Assembly (NCBI GenBank): GCA_013043705.1
Contig: JABDNS010000074.1
Location: 1-50,089, forward strand
Origin: Pseudomonadales bacterium
Lineage (GTDB): Bacteria; Pseudomonadota; Gammaproteobacteria; Pseudomonadales; UBA7434
Direction of reading: 5' to 3'
Length of the DNA: 50,089 nucleotides
Below the pieces are notes generated by a model. The model made no database searches. It was not told the origin of the DNA and worked only from the letters and a program-made list of their open reading frames with translations. How positions within the stretch are numbered: the first letter of the stretch is position 1; each line of letters opens with the position of its first letter. Positions 43,227 through 50,089 of this stretch are shown here, piece after piece. The translations under genes and the position numbers were made by a program.

Positions 43227-44058
43227 GAAAATTATACCCGTTGATGGTTCTTGGTTGCGGTTTGCTCAGGCTAGCTGATTTTTTCAATAGTGGCACAAGT
43301 GTTCAGGATGCATTCTATGCTTCAGCTGTTTGTCTTGGTGTCGACATAAAAATCATTGTCGTCACAGGACCTTACTGCGAAGGTAGCTTACTCAAATATT
43401 GTGTGGGCGCAAGCGGTTTGGCGCGCCTTTAAATAATGCATATCAGTTACGTTGGTCGAACGACCGCGTTCGGATTACCCGCCATGGACTCCATTTGGTT
43501 TTTTGATCTTGCATAGCGCGACGATTTGCACTTGCAGGCCGGCGGCAGGAGCGTGCGGATGGTGTGGCGGCAGCTCGCTTACTATATGTGAACTGACAAA
43601 TGTAAAATCGATATCTGCGATGCGCTGGCCTAGCCTTAGCAAGCAGAAGGCATGTATTGTGCCTTCGCGCAAGTCGTTATTTTATTTACTGTTTTTCTGT
43701 CGCGTGCGCTGCGGGCCGTGGGGTATCTGAATGGACTATTGCAGCGCACAGGAATGTGTATACAATGAGTGTCGCTGCAGGTTTTTTAACCAGAGCGCTG
43801 GGCCTGAACATATAGTTATCGGTCCGAAATAAAAATAGAGATGATATAGGCACAATCGCGAGTTAATAAAACGTTACCCCGCCCTCGTTTACACTAGGTA
43901 TCTGACCTGGAGTCTTATTTTTGCGGTCAATGTCCTTGCGTAAAATAATTTCGGTGCAAAAAATGTGACGAATATTGACGAGTGAGCAGCTGTAAACGGT
44001 GAAGTCAGAATCTATTAATAATCGCGACAAAAATTTACAATTTTAGGAGATAGAAGTT
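43227..44058. other. 832-base gap between receptor 2 and substrate 2
   Basis: No supported gene was found. Short open frames here (for example 43475-43672, minus strand) have no recognisable domain or good ribosome site. The region presumably holds divergent promoters of receptor 2 and substrate 2. AGGAG at about 44046-44050 is the substrate 2 ribosome site. CAAGCGGTTTGGCGCG at 43410-43425 resembles the CCAAGCGCTTGG neighbourhood of the other divergent region. Confidence 0.4.
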
Positions 44059-44955
44059 ATGAAAAAGCAATTTACGACTTTGGCCGCTGCGGTCGCTTGT
44101 GCGGCGGGCTTTAGTACATCTGTGTCAGCAGGTATATTGAGTGCAAACGTCTGGTCGGTTCTTTACCCCGGCGAAACCATGACGTTAAGCGCCAATGGAG
44201 GTGGCCTTTATTTCCAGCAGGCAGGTGCCCTTCCCCCGGGCACATTTCAGGGTGGCGAGACAGTTAACATAACCCAGTGGTGGTCGCCTCTAATTGACGA
44301 TCAAAACCCGAGTGCTGGCTTCGAGCAGATGAAAAATTATAGTTATACCTGTATTCCTGATGCGTCAGGTAATTTCAATGCTCCGGGTACCGTTAATGCG
44401 CTGCGCGCGCTCACCGTGGTCCAGGGCAACCCCCAGCTATTTGTGGGTACGCAGGCATCACCTGCGTGTAATGTGACTTTTGGCGCCACGGGCGAAATAA
44501 CTAATGGGTATATCCGTCAAGAGCTTTTCGCTACTGGCCCGTCGTCTGAGGGCGGGTTCGGTAACATTTACGGTGCGCAACTTTGGTCGGCTCCACGTAG
44601 AACTATTACGTGGAATGGAGATAATTGTGACTCTTCTGGCCTTAGCAACGCGGTTGTAGAACAAGCGGCTCGCGACATTAGTGCTGATTACGATGCGAAA
44701 ATTGCGGCCGGCACACCTATCGGGCCAGGCGGCCTTATCACCCCAACGGAACTGCAAGCTGTAAATTGTACGACTTTTTCGATAACTCCGTTTAGTCTTG
44801 GCTACTGCGATCCTGTATCTACGTTTGGTAATCTTGATGCCTGTAAAGGCGCAGTCGCCAAAGCGGTACCTGTACCTGCTTTCGCAGCTGGCATTCTCGG
44901 CCTTGGCCTAATGGGCATCACTTACCTGACTGCGCGTGGTCGCAAAGTTAGCTAA
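44059..44955 (+). CDS. Secreted protein with VPVPAFA-CTERM sorting signal, substrate 2
   Basis: The 298-residue protein has a signal peptide (about residues 1-24, VSA before AGILS), six mature-domain Cys residues aligned with those of 36829, and the C-terminal VPVPAFA from residue 270, hydrophobic AAGILGLGLMGITYL and ARGRKVS. It is a paralogue of substrate 1 and the presumed second client of the exosortase. The final DACK(G/A)xxAKxVPVPAF junction is shared with substrate 1. AGGAG precedes the ATG and a bidirectional terminator follows. Function of the mature domain is not recognised. Confidence 0.82.
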   Translation: MKKQFTTLAAAVACAAGFSTSVSAGILSANVWSVLYPGETMTLSANGGGLYFQQAGALPPGTFQGGETVNITQWWSPLIDDQNPSAGFEQMKNYSYTCIPDASGNFNAPGTVNALRALTVVQGNPQLFVGTQASPACNVTFGATGEITNGYIRQELFATGPSSEGGFGNIYGAQLWSAPRRTITWNGDNCDSSGLSNAVVEQAARDISADYDAKIAAGTPIGPGGLITPTELQAVNCTTFSITPFSLGYCDPVSTFGNLDACKGAVAKAVPVPAFAAGILGLGLMGITYLTARGRKVS

Positions 44956-45021
44956 GTTTGGTTCATGCGAAAAACTCTTGTGAGTTCCGAAACGCGATAG
45001 CTTGACGGTTCTCCTGGAAAT

Positions 45022-45058
45022 AAAAAAAAGGCCTGGCGTAAATTGCCAGGCCTTTTTT
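45022..45058. terminator. Bidirectional Rho-independent terminator
   Basis: GGCCTGGC (45030-45037) and GCCAGGCC (45045-45052) form a perfect eight-pair stem, extended by an A tract (45022-45029) and a T tract (45053-45058). It can end transcription of substrate 2 (plus) and of the convergent acyltransferase (minus). It is one of the clearest terminators here. Confidence 0.92.
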
Positions 45059-45130
45059 ATGCGTTCTTGTTTTTAACAGTTGTTATCGCTAATTTGGCGG
45101 AGCCTCTCTATTAACTTTTATATCTACTTT

Positions 45131-46609
45131 CTATGCGCTTGCTTCAGTAGCGGTAGCTCGCTTAGAGCGCTTTGCATTGGCTTTTTTGCGGCTACCCACC
45201 GCTGCAGCGTACATCTCGTCGAAGGCATCTTGCAGGCACTGCTTGTAAACTTCAGGGTCGGGCATCATGTTGCGGTCGGCGAGCACCGTAAGTGTTACCT
45301 TGCCGTTGCTGGAGAAAATTGCGTGGAACAGCCCGCAACTCGGGGTTAGCAGGCCCAGGCCATAGTAGCGAACCATTTCGGCGCCGGCGCAGTACAACGG
45401 AAAATTAGGCCCGGGCACATTGGTTACAACGGTGCTTACGCCTACCGGAAGAAAGCGGCTGAGTTCGTTGCGTGCCCAGATGCGGGCCAACGGTTTGGTT
45501 ACCGCAGGCACCATAAAGCCGCTAACGCGCAGCATATTCACCATCGGGTTTTTCAGCGCATCTTCTTTGGCCACTTTGGTGCTGGCCGCAATTGCGGCAA
45601 TTCTTTCCAGCGGGTCTTCAATATCGCTATGGATACTCGAGAAGGTAGAGCCTACCTGGTTTTTCTCGTCGGTTTCAGCCGTGCGCGTACGCATGTTCAA
45701 CGGTATGCCGGCCATTAGCGAATCTTCAGGCAGTTCACCTTTCTGCTCCAGGTAGTTTCTTATTCCGCCGCTGACGATAGCCAGGCAAACGTCGTTCACC
45801 GTGCTGCCGGTGGCGTTCTTTATTTCCTTGATATGTTTCAATTCCAGCATCAAGGCCTCGGCCACGCGATGCGGGCCAACCTTGCCGTTAAAGCGGGTTT
45901 TCGGCGCGTTTATATCCGGCGCTTGAAGCTCTTTCTTACCGATGGCCAGGCCGTATTTGGCCAGGTCCGATACGGTGCTGCCAATGCTGCGCATATTCCT
46001 GACCGAGCCGGTAAACAGGTTTAGCGCTGATCGTGCTAGCAGTTCGGCCTGCGAGGGTTGGCGATCGCGAATAATGGTGTTCGACTTATCCAACTGATCG
46101 AAGGCCGGGTCGGCTTCAAAGTCGTGCAGCGCCGACATAAACGTAGCACCACCAGCGCCATCGATCAGCGAGTGGTGCATCTTGGTGTATATGGCGAAGG
46201 CACCCTCGGGAATCCCTTCAATGTTGTCCAGCCCTTCAATCACGTAGACTTCCCAGAGCGGGCGCTTCATGTCGATCGGGCGCGAGTGCAGGCGCGCCAC
46301 TTGAATCCACAGCTGGCGCCAGTCGCCGGGCCTGGGCAGCGCGATATGGCGGATATGAAATTCTACGTCGTAGTGTTCGTCCTCTACCCAGTAGGGGCGG
46401 TCGAGCCCGCCAGGTACCTCCACCAGCCGGGTGCGAAACAGCGGCAGTTTGGAGAGCCGGTTGTCGAAATTACTTAGCACGTCTTTGAAGCGCACAAAAC
46501 CACCGGGCGCGCTAGCGGGGTCGTAAATACCCAGGCCGCCAACATGCTGCGGCGTGGCGGCGTTTTCCAGGTTAACGAATGCTGAATCCAGTGTACCCAG
46601 TTGTTTCAT
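45131..46609 (-). CDS. WS/DGAT-type wax ester synthase / acyl-CoA:diacylglycerol acyltransferase
   Basis: The 492-residue protein has the catalytic HHxxxDG motif as MHHSLIDG with His145, His146, Asp150 and Gly151, the N-terminal MKQLGTLDSAFVNLENAATPQHVGG typical of the family, PLWEVYVIEGL, and a C-terminal domain with VVTNVPGPNFPLYCAGAEMVRYYGLG (the NVPGP block). It esterifies fatty alcohols or diacylglycerol with acyl-CoA to make storage lipid, usually at the membrane. It shares the minus strand with a phosphotransferase gene (31 bases upstream). Exact substrate not decided by sequence. Confidence 0.93.
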   Translation of the reverse strand: MKQLGTLDSAFVNLENAATPQHVGGLGIYDPASAPGGFVRFKDVLSNFDNRLSKLPLFRTRLVEVPGGLDRPYWVEDEHYDVEFHIRHIALPRPGDWRQLWIQVARLHSRPIDMKRPLWEVYVIEGLDNIEGIPEGAFAIYTKMHHSLIDGAGGATFMSALHDFEADPAFDQLDKSNTIIRDRQPSQAELLARSALNLFTGSVRNMRSIGSTVSDLAKYGLAIGKKELQAPDINAPKTRFNGKVGPHRVAEALMLELKHIKEIKNATGSTVNDVCLAIVSGGIRNYLEQKGELPEDSLMAGIPLNMRTRTAETDEKNQVGSTFSSIHSDIEDPLERIAAIAASTKVAKEDALKNPMVNMLRVSGFMVPAVTKPLARIWARNELSRFLPVGVSTVVTNVPGPNFPLYCAGAEMVRYYGLGLLTPSCGLFHAIFSSNGKVTLTVLADRNMMPDPEVYKQCLQDAFDEMYAAAVGSRKKANAKRSKRATATEASA

Positions 46610-46640
46610 AGCTTAAACCTTCTTTGCAGTGATGCTGCTT

Positions 46641-47708
46641 TCAATTCAAAAATTCTGCCGCGTCAAGGTCGACGCAGTGCTGCAAGTGACGCTGGATCAT
46701 GGCCAGGAACATCGCATCGCTGCGCTCGGCCGGCGCGCTAAAACAGGCGCCCAGGATGGTGATCATCAGCCCATGCATGGCCTGCTCGCGATACAGGTTC
46801 CAGCAGTCGCCAGGCGCTATTTTAACCCCGAGGCGCGCCAATTCCTCACAATATTCCTCTACCAAATCGCGCTCCCAGGCGCGCCTGTCGCCCACATCTA
46901 CGCTGCCGCCCATGAAATAGGCAAAGTCGGTAAGCGGGCTGGACTCGGATACGGTTTGCCAGTCCACCGTGCAGGCTGTGCTGCCATGAAACAGGATATT
47001 CTCGCTGCGCAGGTCGCCGTGTACCAGCGTTTTTGGCCCCTTGTAGCGGTTCACGAAGCGAAGGTGTTGCTGCACATACTGCTCGGCAAAAGCCAGGCAT
47101 TCAGCACTAATTTGCTCGCCAAAACGCTCGCGAAACTTTGGCCACTCCTGGGTGAGCAACTCACCACCAAATGCGCCGCCATCGTCGCGCACCATGGTCA
47201 TGACATGATCTAGCGCACCAATGCTTTCGTCGCCGTAAAAGGCCGATGCCAGTTTGGCCGCTTGTTGCATAACCAGCCGTGCGTGGGCCAGTGGCTCGCC
47301 ACGTAATTGGCTACCGGGTTGGGCGGGTGACATATCTTCCATTAACAAAACAAAGTCGCTGCGATTATTGGCAATCTCGCTGGCGTAAATTGTTGGCGTG
47401 CGCATAGCAGTTCGTGCAGCGAGATGGCGATAAAACATCACTTCGCTGTAGTAAGCGCCCTGTGCGCCGGCCATCATGCGCGCGGTTTCATCCTGTGCCG
47501 GAAACTTGCCAATCAAGGTAGCCGGCGCTTTCCCTTCTTCCGTGTTGTAGCTAATCCTGAACCTTGCATTGTCGCCCATCTTGCCGGTGCCAATTACGTC
47601 ATATTCAATATCCACCACGTGCCCGTTGCTTAGGTAGCCATTGTCCTGTAATTTTTTTGTTAGCCATTCAGGGCTGACCTGGCCTGGCTGGTTTATCGTT
47701 TCTTGCAC
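46641..47708 (-). CDS. Aminoglycoside-phosphotransferase-family protein
   Basis: The 355-residue product has the APH/choline-kinase fold: FRISYNTEEGKAPATLIGKFP near residues 50-70 with the ATP-binding Lys, then VHGDLRSENIL with His230, Asp232 and Asn237 (Brenner motif HGDxxxxN), and VDW with Asp249. It phosphorylates a hydroxyl group of a small molecule; in proteins next to acyl-CoA dehydrogenases (ACAD10-like) it often acts on hydroxyacyl compounds. Location between a wax-ester-type acyltransferase and an acyl-CoA dehydrogenase supports a lipid role rather than antibiotic resistance. GTG is the likely start, with AAGGA upstream. The gene may be co-transcribed with the acyltransferase. Confidence 0.82.
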   Translation of the reverse strand: MQETINQPGQVSPEWLTKKLQDNGYLSNGHVVDIEYDVIGTGKMGDNARFRISYNTEEGKAPATLIGKFPAQDETARMMAGAQGAYYSEVMFYRHLAARTAMRTPTIYASEIANNRSDFVLLMEDMSPAQPGSQLRGEPLAHARLVMQQAAKLASAFYGDESIGALDHVMTMVRDDGGAFGGELLTQEWPKFRERFGEQISAECLAFAEQYVQQHLRFVNRYKGPKTLVHGDLRSENILFHGSTACTVDWQTVSESSPLTDFAYFMGGSVDVGDRRAWERDLVEEYCEELARLGVKIAPGDCWNLYREQAMHGLMITILGACFSAPAERSDAMFLAMIQRHLQHCVDLDAAEFLN

Positions 47709-47927
47709 GGTTTTTCCTTCGATGAATTAAGGCTTTGCAGGCCCGTTTTTTTGCTCATTCTTTCCTGATCCTCAAGACGATGCAAGCGTCAGAAACGCCA
47801 TACGGTAGCTATTTAGGCGAGGATTTATGCGTCCAAAACGTATATGGACAGAAATTCGACAATTCGGCACAATGGCGCTGCATCGGCAGCGTTCGTCGAG
47901 GCTTCATCATGGCAGGCGATACTTATT

Positions 47928-49844
47928 ATGGCGCAATCAAATAAAAACAAAGCCGGTGCGAAGAAAAAGCCTGTAGCCAAGAAAAAGCCTGTAGCGAAAA
48001 AAGCCAAGAAAAAGCCGTTAGTGAAGAAAGCCAAGAAAAAGCCCGCCGCCAGGAAAAAGCTTGTCTCCAAAAAAACCGGCACGAAAAAAACAATCGCAAA
48101 GCATTCGCTGCCGGATATGCGGGCTGTACCGCGCAACAAGCTGCCTCGCGCACTACTGGGTATTCTTGATGAGCACCGCTATGTGGTGCGCTTGCTAAAA
48201 ATCTTGGAAGAAGAGGCCGATGCACAGTTGCACGCCAAGCAGCCCGACCTGGAAAGTATTGCCAGTATCATGCATTACATCACCAGCCAGACCGACAACT
48301 TCCACCACCCCAAGGAAGACCTGATTTTTGAGCGCATGTCGCACATTGATAGCCGGGTAAAAAACACGGTAGCGGTGCTGGTGGCGCAACATAAAGAGCT
48401 GAATTTCTACAGAACAAATATCACCGAGCTACTGCAGCAGTTGGGCGAGAAAGTTACCGTGCGTCGCTTGTCGGATTTGAAGCCAGCGATTTTGCAATAT
48501 AGCGAGTTGTTACTTGAGCACATGTTACTGGAAGAGCAGGAGATTTTTGCGCTCGCTTACCGTGAGCTCGAAGAAAAGGATTGGCGGGCCATCGATAGAA
48601 AAATAGCGCCGGTCAATGATCCCGTTTTTGGCCCGGTTAAGTCTACGCGTTACTGGTCGCTGTTCGAGCGCTATGTAAACCATACGGTGTCGATATCCAA
48701 GGGTGTAGTGCCGCTGGGGTTTATTGAATCAGGTGCCAGTCGTGTCGAAAAGTATTTCAGCAAAAGCGTAGACATGGCCAGGCGTTTTATGCCTTTCAAA
48801 GCTTGCAGGAAATCAAAAGCCGAACAAGAGGAATTGCATGGCGCCACCGTATCGCTGGATTCAGCGCAAAAGCTGGATACGTTCATGAAAGGAACGCCAC
48901 ATTATAGAAGCGAAGCGCGTATTAGCTGGCAGGCCAGTGCAGCCAATCTTTTTTTTCGCGGCGCGCTAAAGCCATACCTTGGTCGCGTTACGGCAGATGG
49001 TGTTGGAAAACTTGTAGTATCGCCGACGGGTGGCTTCGGCGTGCCACTTGGCATCCTTTCAAAACCTGTCCAGTCCGACCAATTCACTGGTAATTGGGTC
49101 TACACCAAGAAAAATTCTCGCGTGAAACGTACGCTGTTGTATTTGCCGGGCGGTGGTTTTGTTTTTCCCGCCAGTTCGTTTCACTATAAAACGCTGAAGG
49201 CAATGGCGAAGCAACTGGATGCCAGGGGTATGATGGTTAATTATCGCCTTGCCCCAGAGTATCCTTTCCCGGCAGGGTTGGAGGATGCCGTTGCCGCGTA
49301 CCGGCATTTATTGGAAGTGGAGGGTGTGGCGCCTGAAGAGATAATGATTGCCGGCGACTCGGCCGGCGGTGGCTTATCGCTTTCGCTGTTGTTAAGTATA
49401 CGAGAACAGGATCTGCCCATGCCGTTATGTGCGTGCCTGTTTTCGCCGTTTACCGATGCCAGCCTGTCTTCGCCTTCACTCAAGTACAACCGCTGGCTAG
49501 ACCCACTGCTGCCGGCGGGGCGAATGTCATCGATGTCAGTATATTTTGGCGACACGCCTCTTGATCACCCGTTAATTTCGCCGGTTAACGCAAGCTACGA
49601 AGATTTCCCGCCCATTCTGGCGCAGGTTTCCAGCACTGAAACGCTGCTCGACGATACATTGCGAACCGCCAGGCGCGCGCGTGAGCAGGATGCAAAGTTT
49701 GAGGTGGAAGTTTGGCAAGGTATGCCGCACGTGTTCCAGATTTTTGGTTTTTTGCCCGAGGCAGGCGAGGCGCAAACGCATGCGGTTGAATTTATCCGCA
49801 AGCAAATGCCCGCCAAAGGCACCCGGAAAAAGCGCGCAGCCTAA
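47928..49844 (+). CDS. Fusion: Lys/Ala-rich tail, hemerythrin domain, HSL-type alpha/beta hydrolase
   Basis: The 638-residue protein has three parts. Residues 1-60 are a histone-H1-like basic tail with repeated KKKP and VAKK units. Residues 70-215 are a hemerythrin HHE domain with metal-type residues His83, His126, His127, Glu130, His155, His198 and Glu202, so a di-iron site is plausible. Residues 390-630 are an alpha/beta hydrolase-3 (hormone-sensitive lipase) domain with GDSAGG (Ser478 nucleophile), LDD and MPHVF for the Asp and His. The oxyanion motif HGGG reads PGGG here (residues 407-410), an unusual change. The frame is open from 47844, but ATG 47928 begins directly with the tail; the ribosome site is weak. 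It is divergent from the phosphotransferase and convergent with the acyl-CoA dehydrogenase. Confidence 0.85.
   Translation: MAQSNKNKAGAKKKPVAKKKPVAKKAKKKPLVKKAKKKPAARKKLVSKKTGTKKTIAKHSLPDMRAVPRNKLPRALLGILDEHRYVVRLLKILEEEADAQLHAKQPDLESIASIMHYITSQTDNFHHPKEDLIFERMSHIDSRVKNTVAVLVAQHKELNFYRTNITELLQQLGEKVTVRRLSDLKPAILQYSELLLEHMLLEEQEIFALAYRELEEKDWRAIDRKIAPVNDPVFGPVKSTRYWSLFERYVNHTVSISKGVVPLGFIESGASRVEKYFSKSVDMARRFMPFKACRKSKAEQEELHGATVSLDSAQKLDTFMKGTPHYRSEARISWQASAANLFFRGALKPYLGRVTADGVGKLVVSPTGGFGVPLGILSKPVQSDQFTGNWVYTKKNSRVKRTLLYLPGGGFVFPASSFHYKTLKAMAKQLDARGMMVNYRLAPEYPFPAGLEDAVAAYRHLLEVEGVAPEEIMIAGDSAGGGLSLSLLLSIREQDLPMPLCACLFSPFTDASLSSPSLKYNRWLDPLLPAGRMSSMSVYFGDTPLDHPLISPVNASYEDFPPILAQVSSTETLLDDTLRTARRAREQDAKFEVEVWQGMPHVFQIFGFLPEAGEAQTHAVEFIRKQMPAKGTRKKRAA
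47955..48078 (+). repeat. Lys/Ala-coding tandem repeat in the tail
   Basis: A roughly 20-base unit close to GCCAAGAAAAAGCCTGTAGC recurs, giving repeated KKKPVAKK in the protein. The units near 47967 and 47985 match best and later ones drift. Such repeats vary in number by slippage. Confidence 0.55.
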
Positions 49845-49871
49845 ACGCTGCGCGTTAATGAAAGCGGGGCG

Positions 49872-50089
49872 CTAGTACCCGCAAAGCGTGGCGTAGCGGT
49901 CTTCATGGAAGTCGCTGTCGCCTAGTATCTGCATGCAGACCCGCGCGCGTTTTAGAAACAGTCCAACATCCAATTCATCGGTAACACCCATACCGCCGTG
50001 CATTTGCACGGCTTCATTACTAATTAATTTGTAGCAGTTGTTGGCCAGTGTTTTGGCCAGGCTAACCTGCTTGGCGGTATCTTCGGCGC
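49872..50089 (-). CDS. Acyl-CoA dehydrogenase, C-terminal end (partial)
   Basis: The minus-strand frame from the window edge to TAG (49872-49874) encodes 71 residues that are the C-terminus of an acyl-CoA dehydrogenase: TAKQVSLAKTLANNCYKLISNEAVQMHGGMGVTDELDVGLFLKRARVC, with the FAD-binding QMHGGMGV(T) motif near the end, then a short tail. The rest lies beyond the right edge. It fits the lipid-related neighbourhood (acyltransferase, hydrolase, phosphotransferase). The substrate chain length cannot be judged from this fragment. Confidence 0.85.
   Translation of the reverse strand, partial: AEDTAKQVSLAKTLANNCYKLISNEAVQMHGGMGVTDELDVGLFLKRARVCMQILGDSDFHEDRYATLCGY

Noticed and set aside
43231-43236. 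TATAAT on the minus strand just before receptor 2 TTG
   Set aside because: No matching -35 box at 16-18 bases, and it is too close to the start for a normal leader.
43475-43672. A 65-residue minus-strand open frame in the island gap
   Set aside because: No good ribosome site, no recognisable domain, and the plus-strand frame over the same bases is of similar length. Treated as chance.
43926-43979. GTCAAT and ATTGAC facing outward upstream of substrate 2, similar to the receptor 1 operator
   Set aside because: Arms are only six bases, face outward and are far apart, so they do not repeat the substrate 1 palindrome.
46641-47708. Antibiotic resistance phosphotransferase
   Set aside because: The domain resembles APH enzymes, but the setting among acyl-CoA and lipid genes points to metabolism, and no resistance gene or mobile element is near.
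1-50089. Mobile elements, prophage, CRISPR or tRNA genes
   Set aside because: No transposase, integrase, capsid, spacer-repeat array or cloverleaf was seen on reading both strands by eye; a tRNA search tool could still find one.

Overview
The window is about 50 kb of chromosome from a Gram-negative bacterium, most likely a marine, aerobic, heterotrophic gammaproteobacterium. Order-level placement is a guess; a Cellvibrionales-like organism would fit. The evidence is a TamA/TamB pair, lipoproteins with lipoboxes, TonB-dependent receptors, a RimK/RimB pair, class II fumarase, ZntB and a wax-ester-synthase-type acyltransferase. No rRNA, tRNA, CRISPR array, phage block or insertion sequence was seen. 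Both ends cut genes: a prohibitin-like SPFH protein at the left and an acyl-CoA dehydrogenase at the right.

Region 1 (1-14.6 kb) is mostly housekeeping: SPFH protein, YbaK-like deacylase, alanine dehydrogenase, GAPDH, TesB thioesterase, MgtC-like and PLDc_N-like membrane proteins. A co-directional run follows: amidoligase, class I glutamine amidotransferase, YqaA-like protein, MFS carrier and fumarase. Next are an Hsp20 gene with a sigma-32-like promoter and a strong terminator, a molybdopterin oxidoreductase, and DUF502 and LapA-like membrane proteins. Region 2 (14.7-25.1 kb) holds a CNNM/CorC protein, a coiled-coil protein, an overlapping Ser/Thr kinase and PP2C phosphatase pair, an ECF-like sigma factor divergent from a LysR regulator, a rimB-rimK-deacylase operon, an OmpA-family protein and ZntB. 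Region 3 (25.1-33.3 kb) has a lipoprotein-antiporter-MscS operon and tamA-tamB.

Region 4 (33.4-45.0 kb) is the notable part. It is a self-contained island with every component in two copies: two approximately 1040-residue TonB-dependent receptors, two small lipoproteins sharing WC and C-terminal Cys motifs, two small exosortase-family membrane proteins, and two secreted six-cysteine proteins ending in an identical VPVPAFA motif, a hydrophobic stretch and Arg residues, which is a PEP-CTERM-type sorting signal. One exosortase keeps the catalytic Cys (C99). Its paralogue has Ala at that place and no cysteine at all. Five genes (receptor, lipoprotein, Cys-less exosortase, lipoprotein, Cys-containing exosortase) form one tight minus-strand operon. 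The two substrate genes are on the plus strand, each divergent from a receptor gene. I infer a dedicated protein sorting system coupled to TonB-dependent outer-membrane transport.

Region 5 (45.1-50.1 kb) is a lipid-flavoured cluster: WS/DGAT acyltransferase, an aminoglycoside-phosphotransferase-like protein, an unusual fusion of a Lys/Ala-rich tail, a hemerythrin domain and an HSL-type hydrolase, and the acyl-CoA dehydrogenase end.
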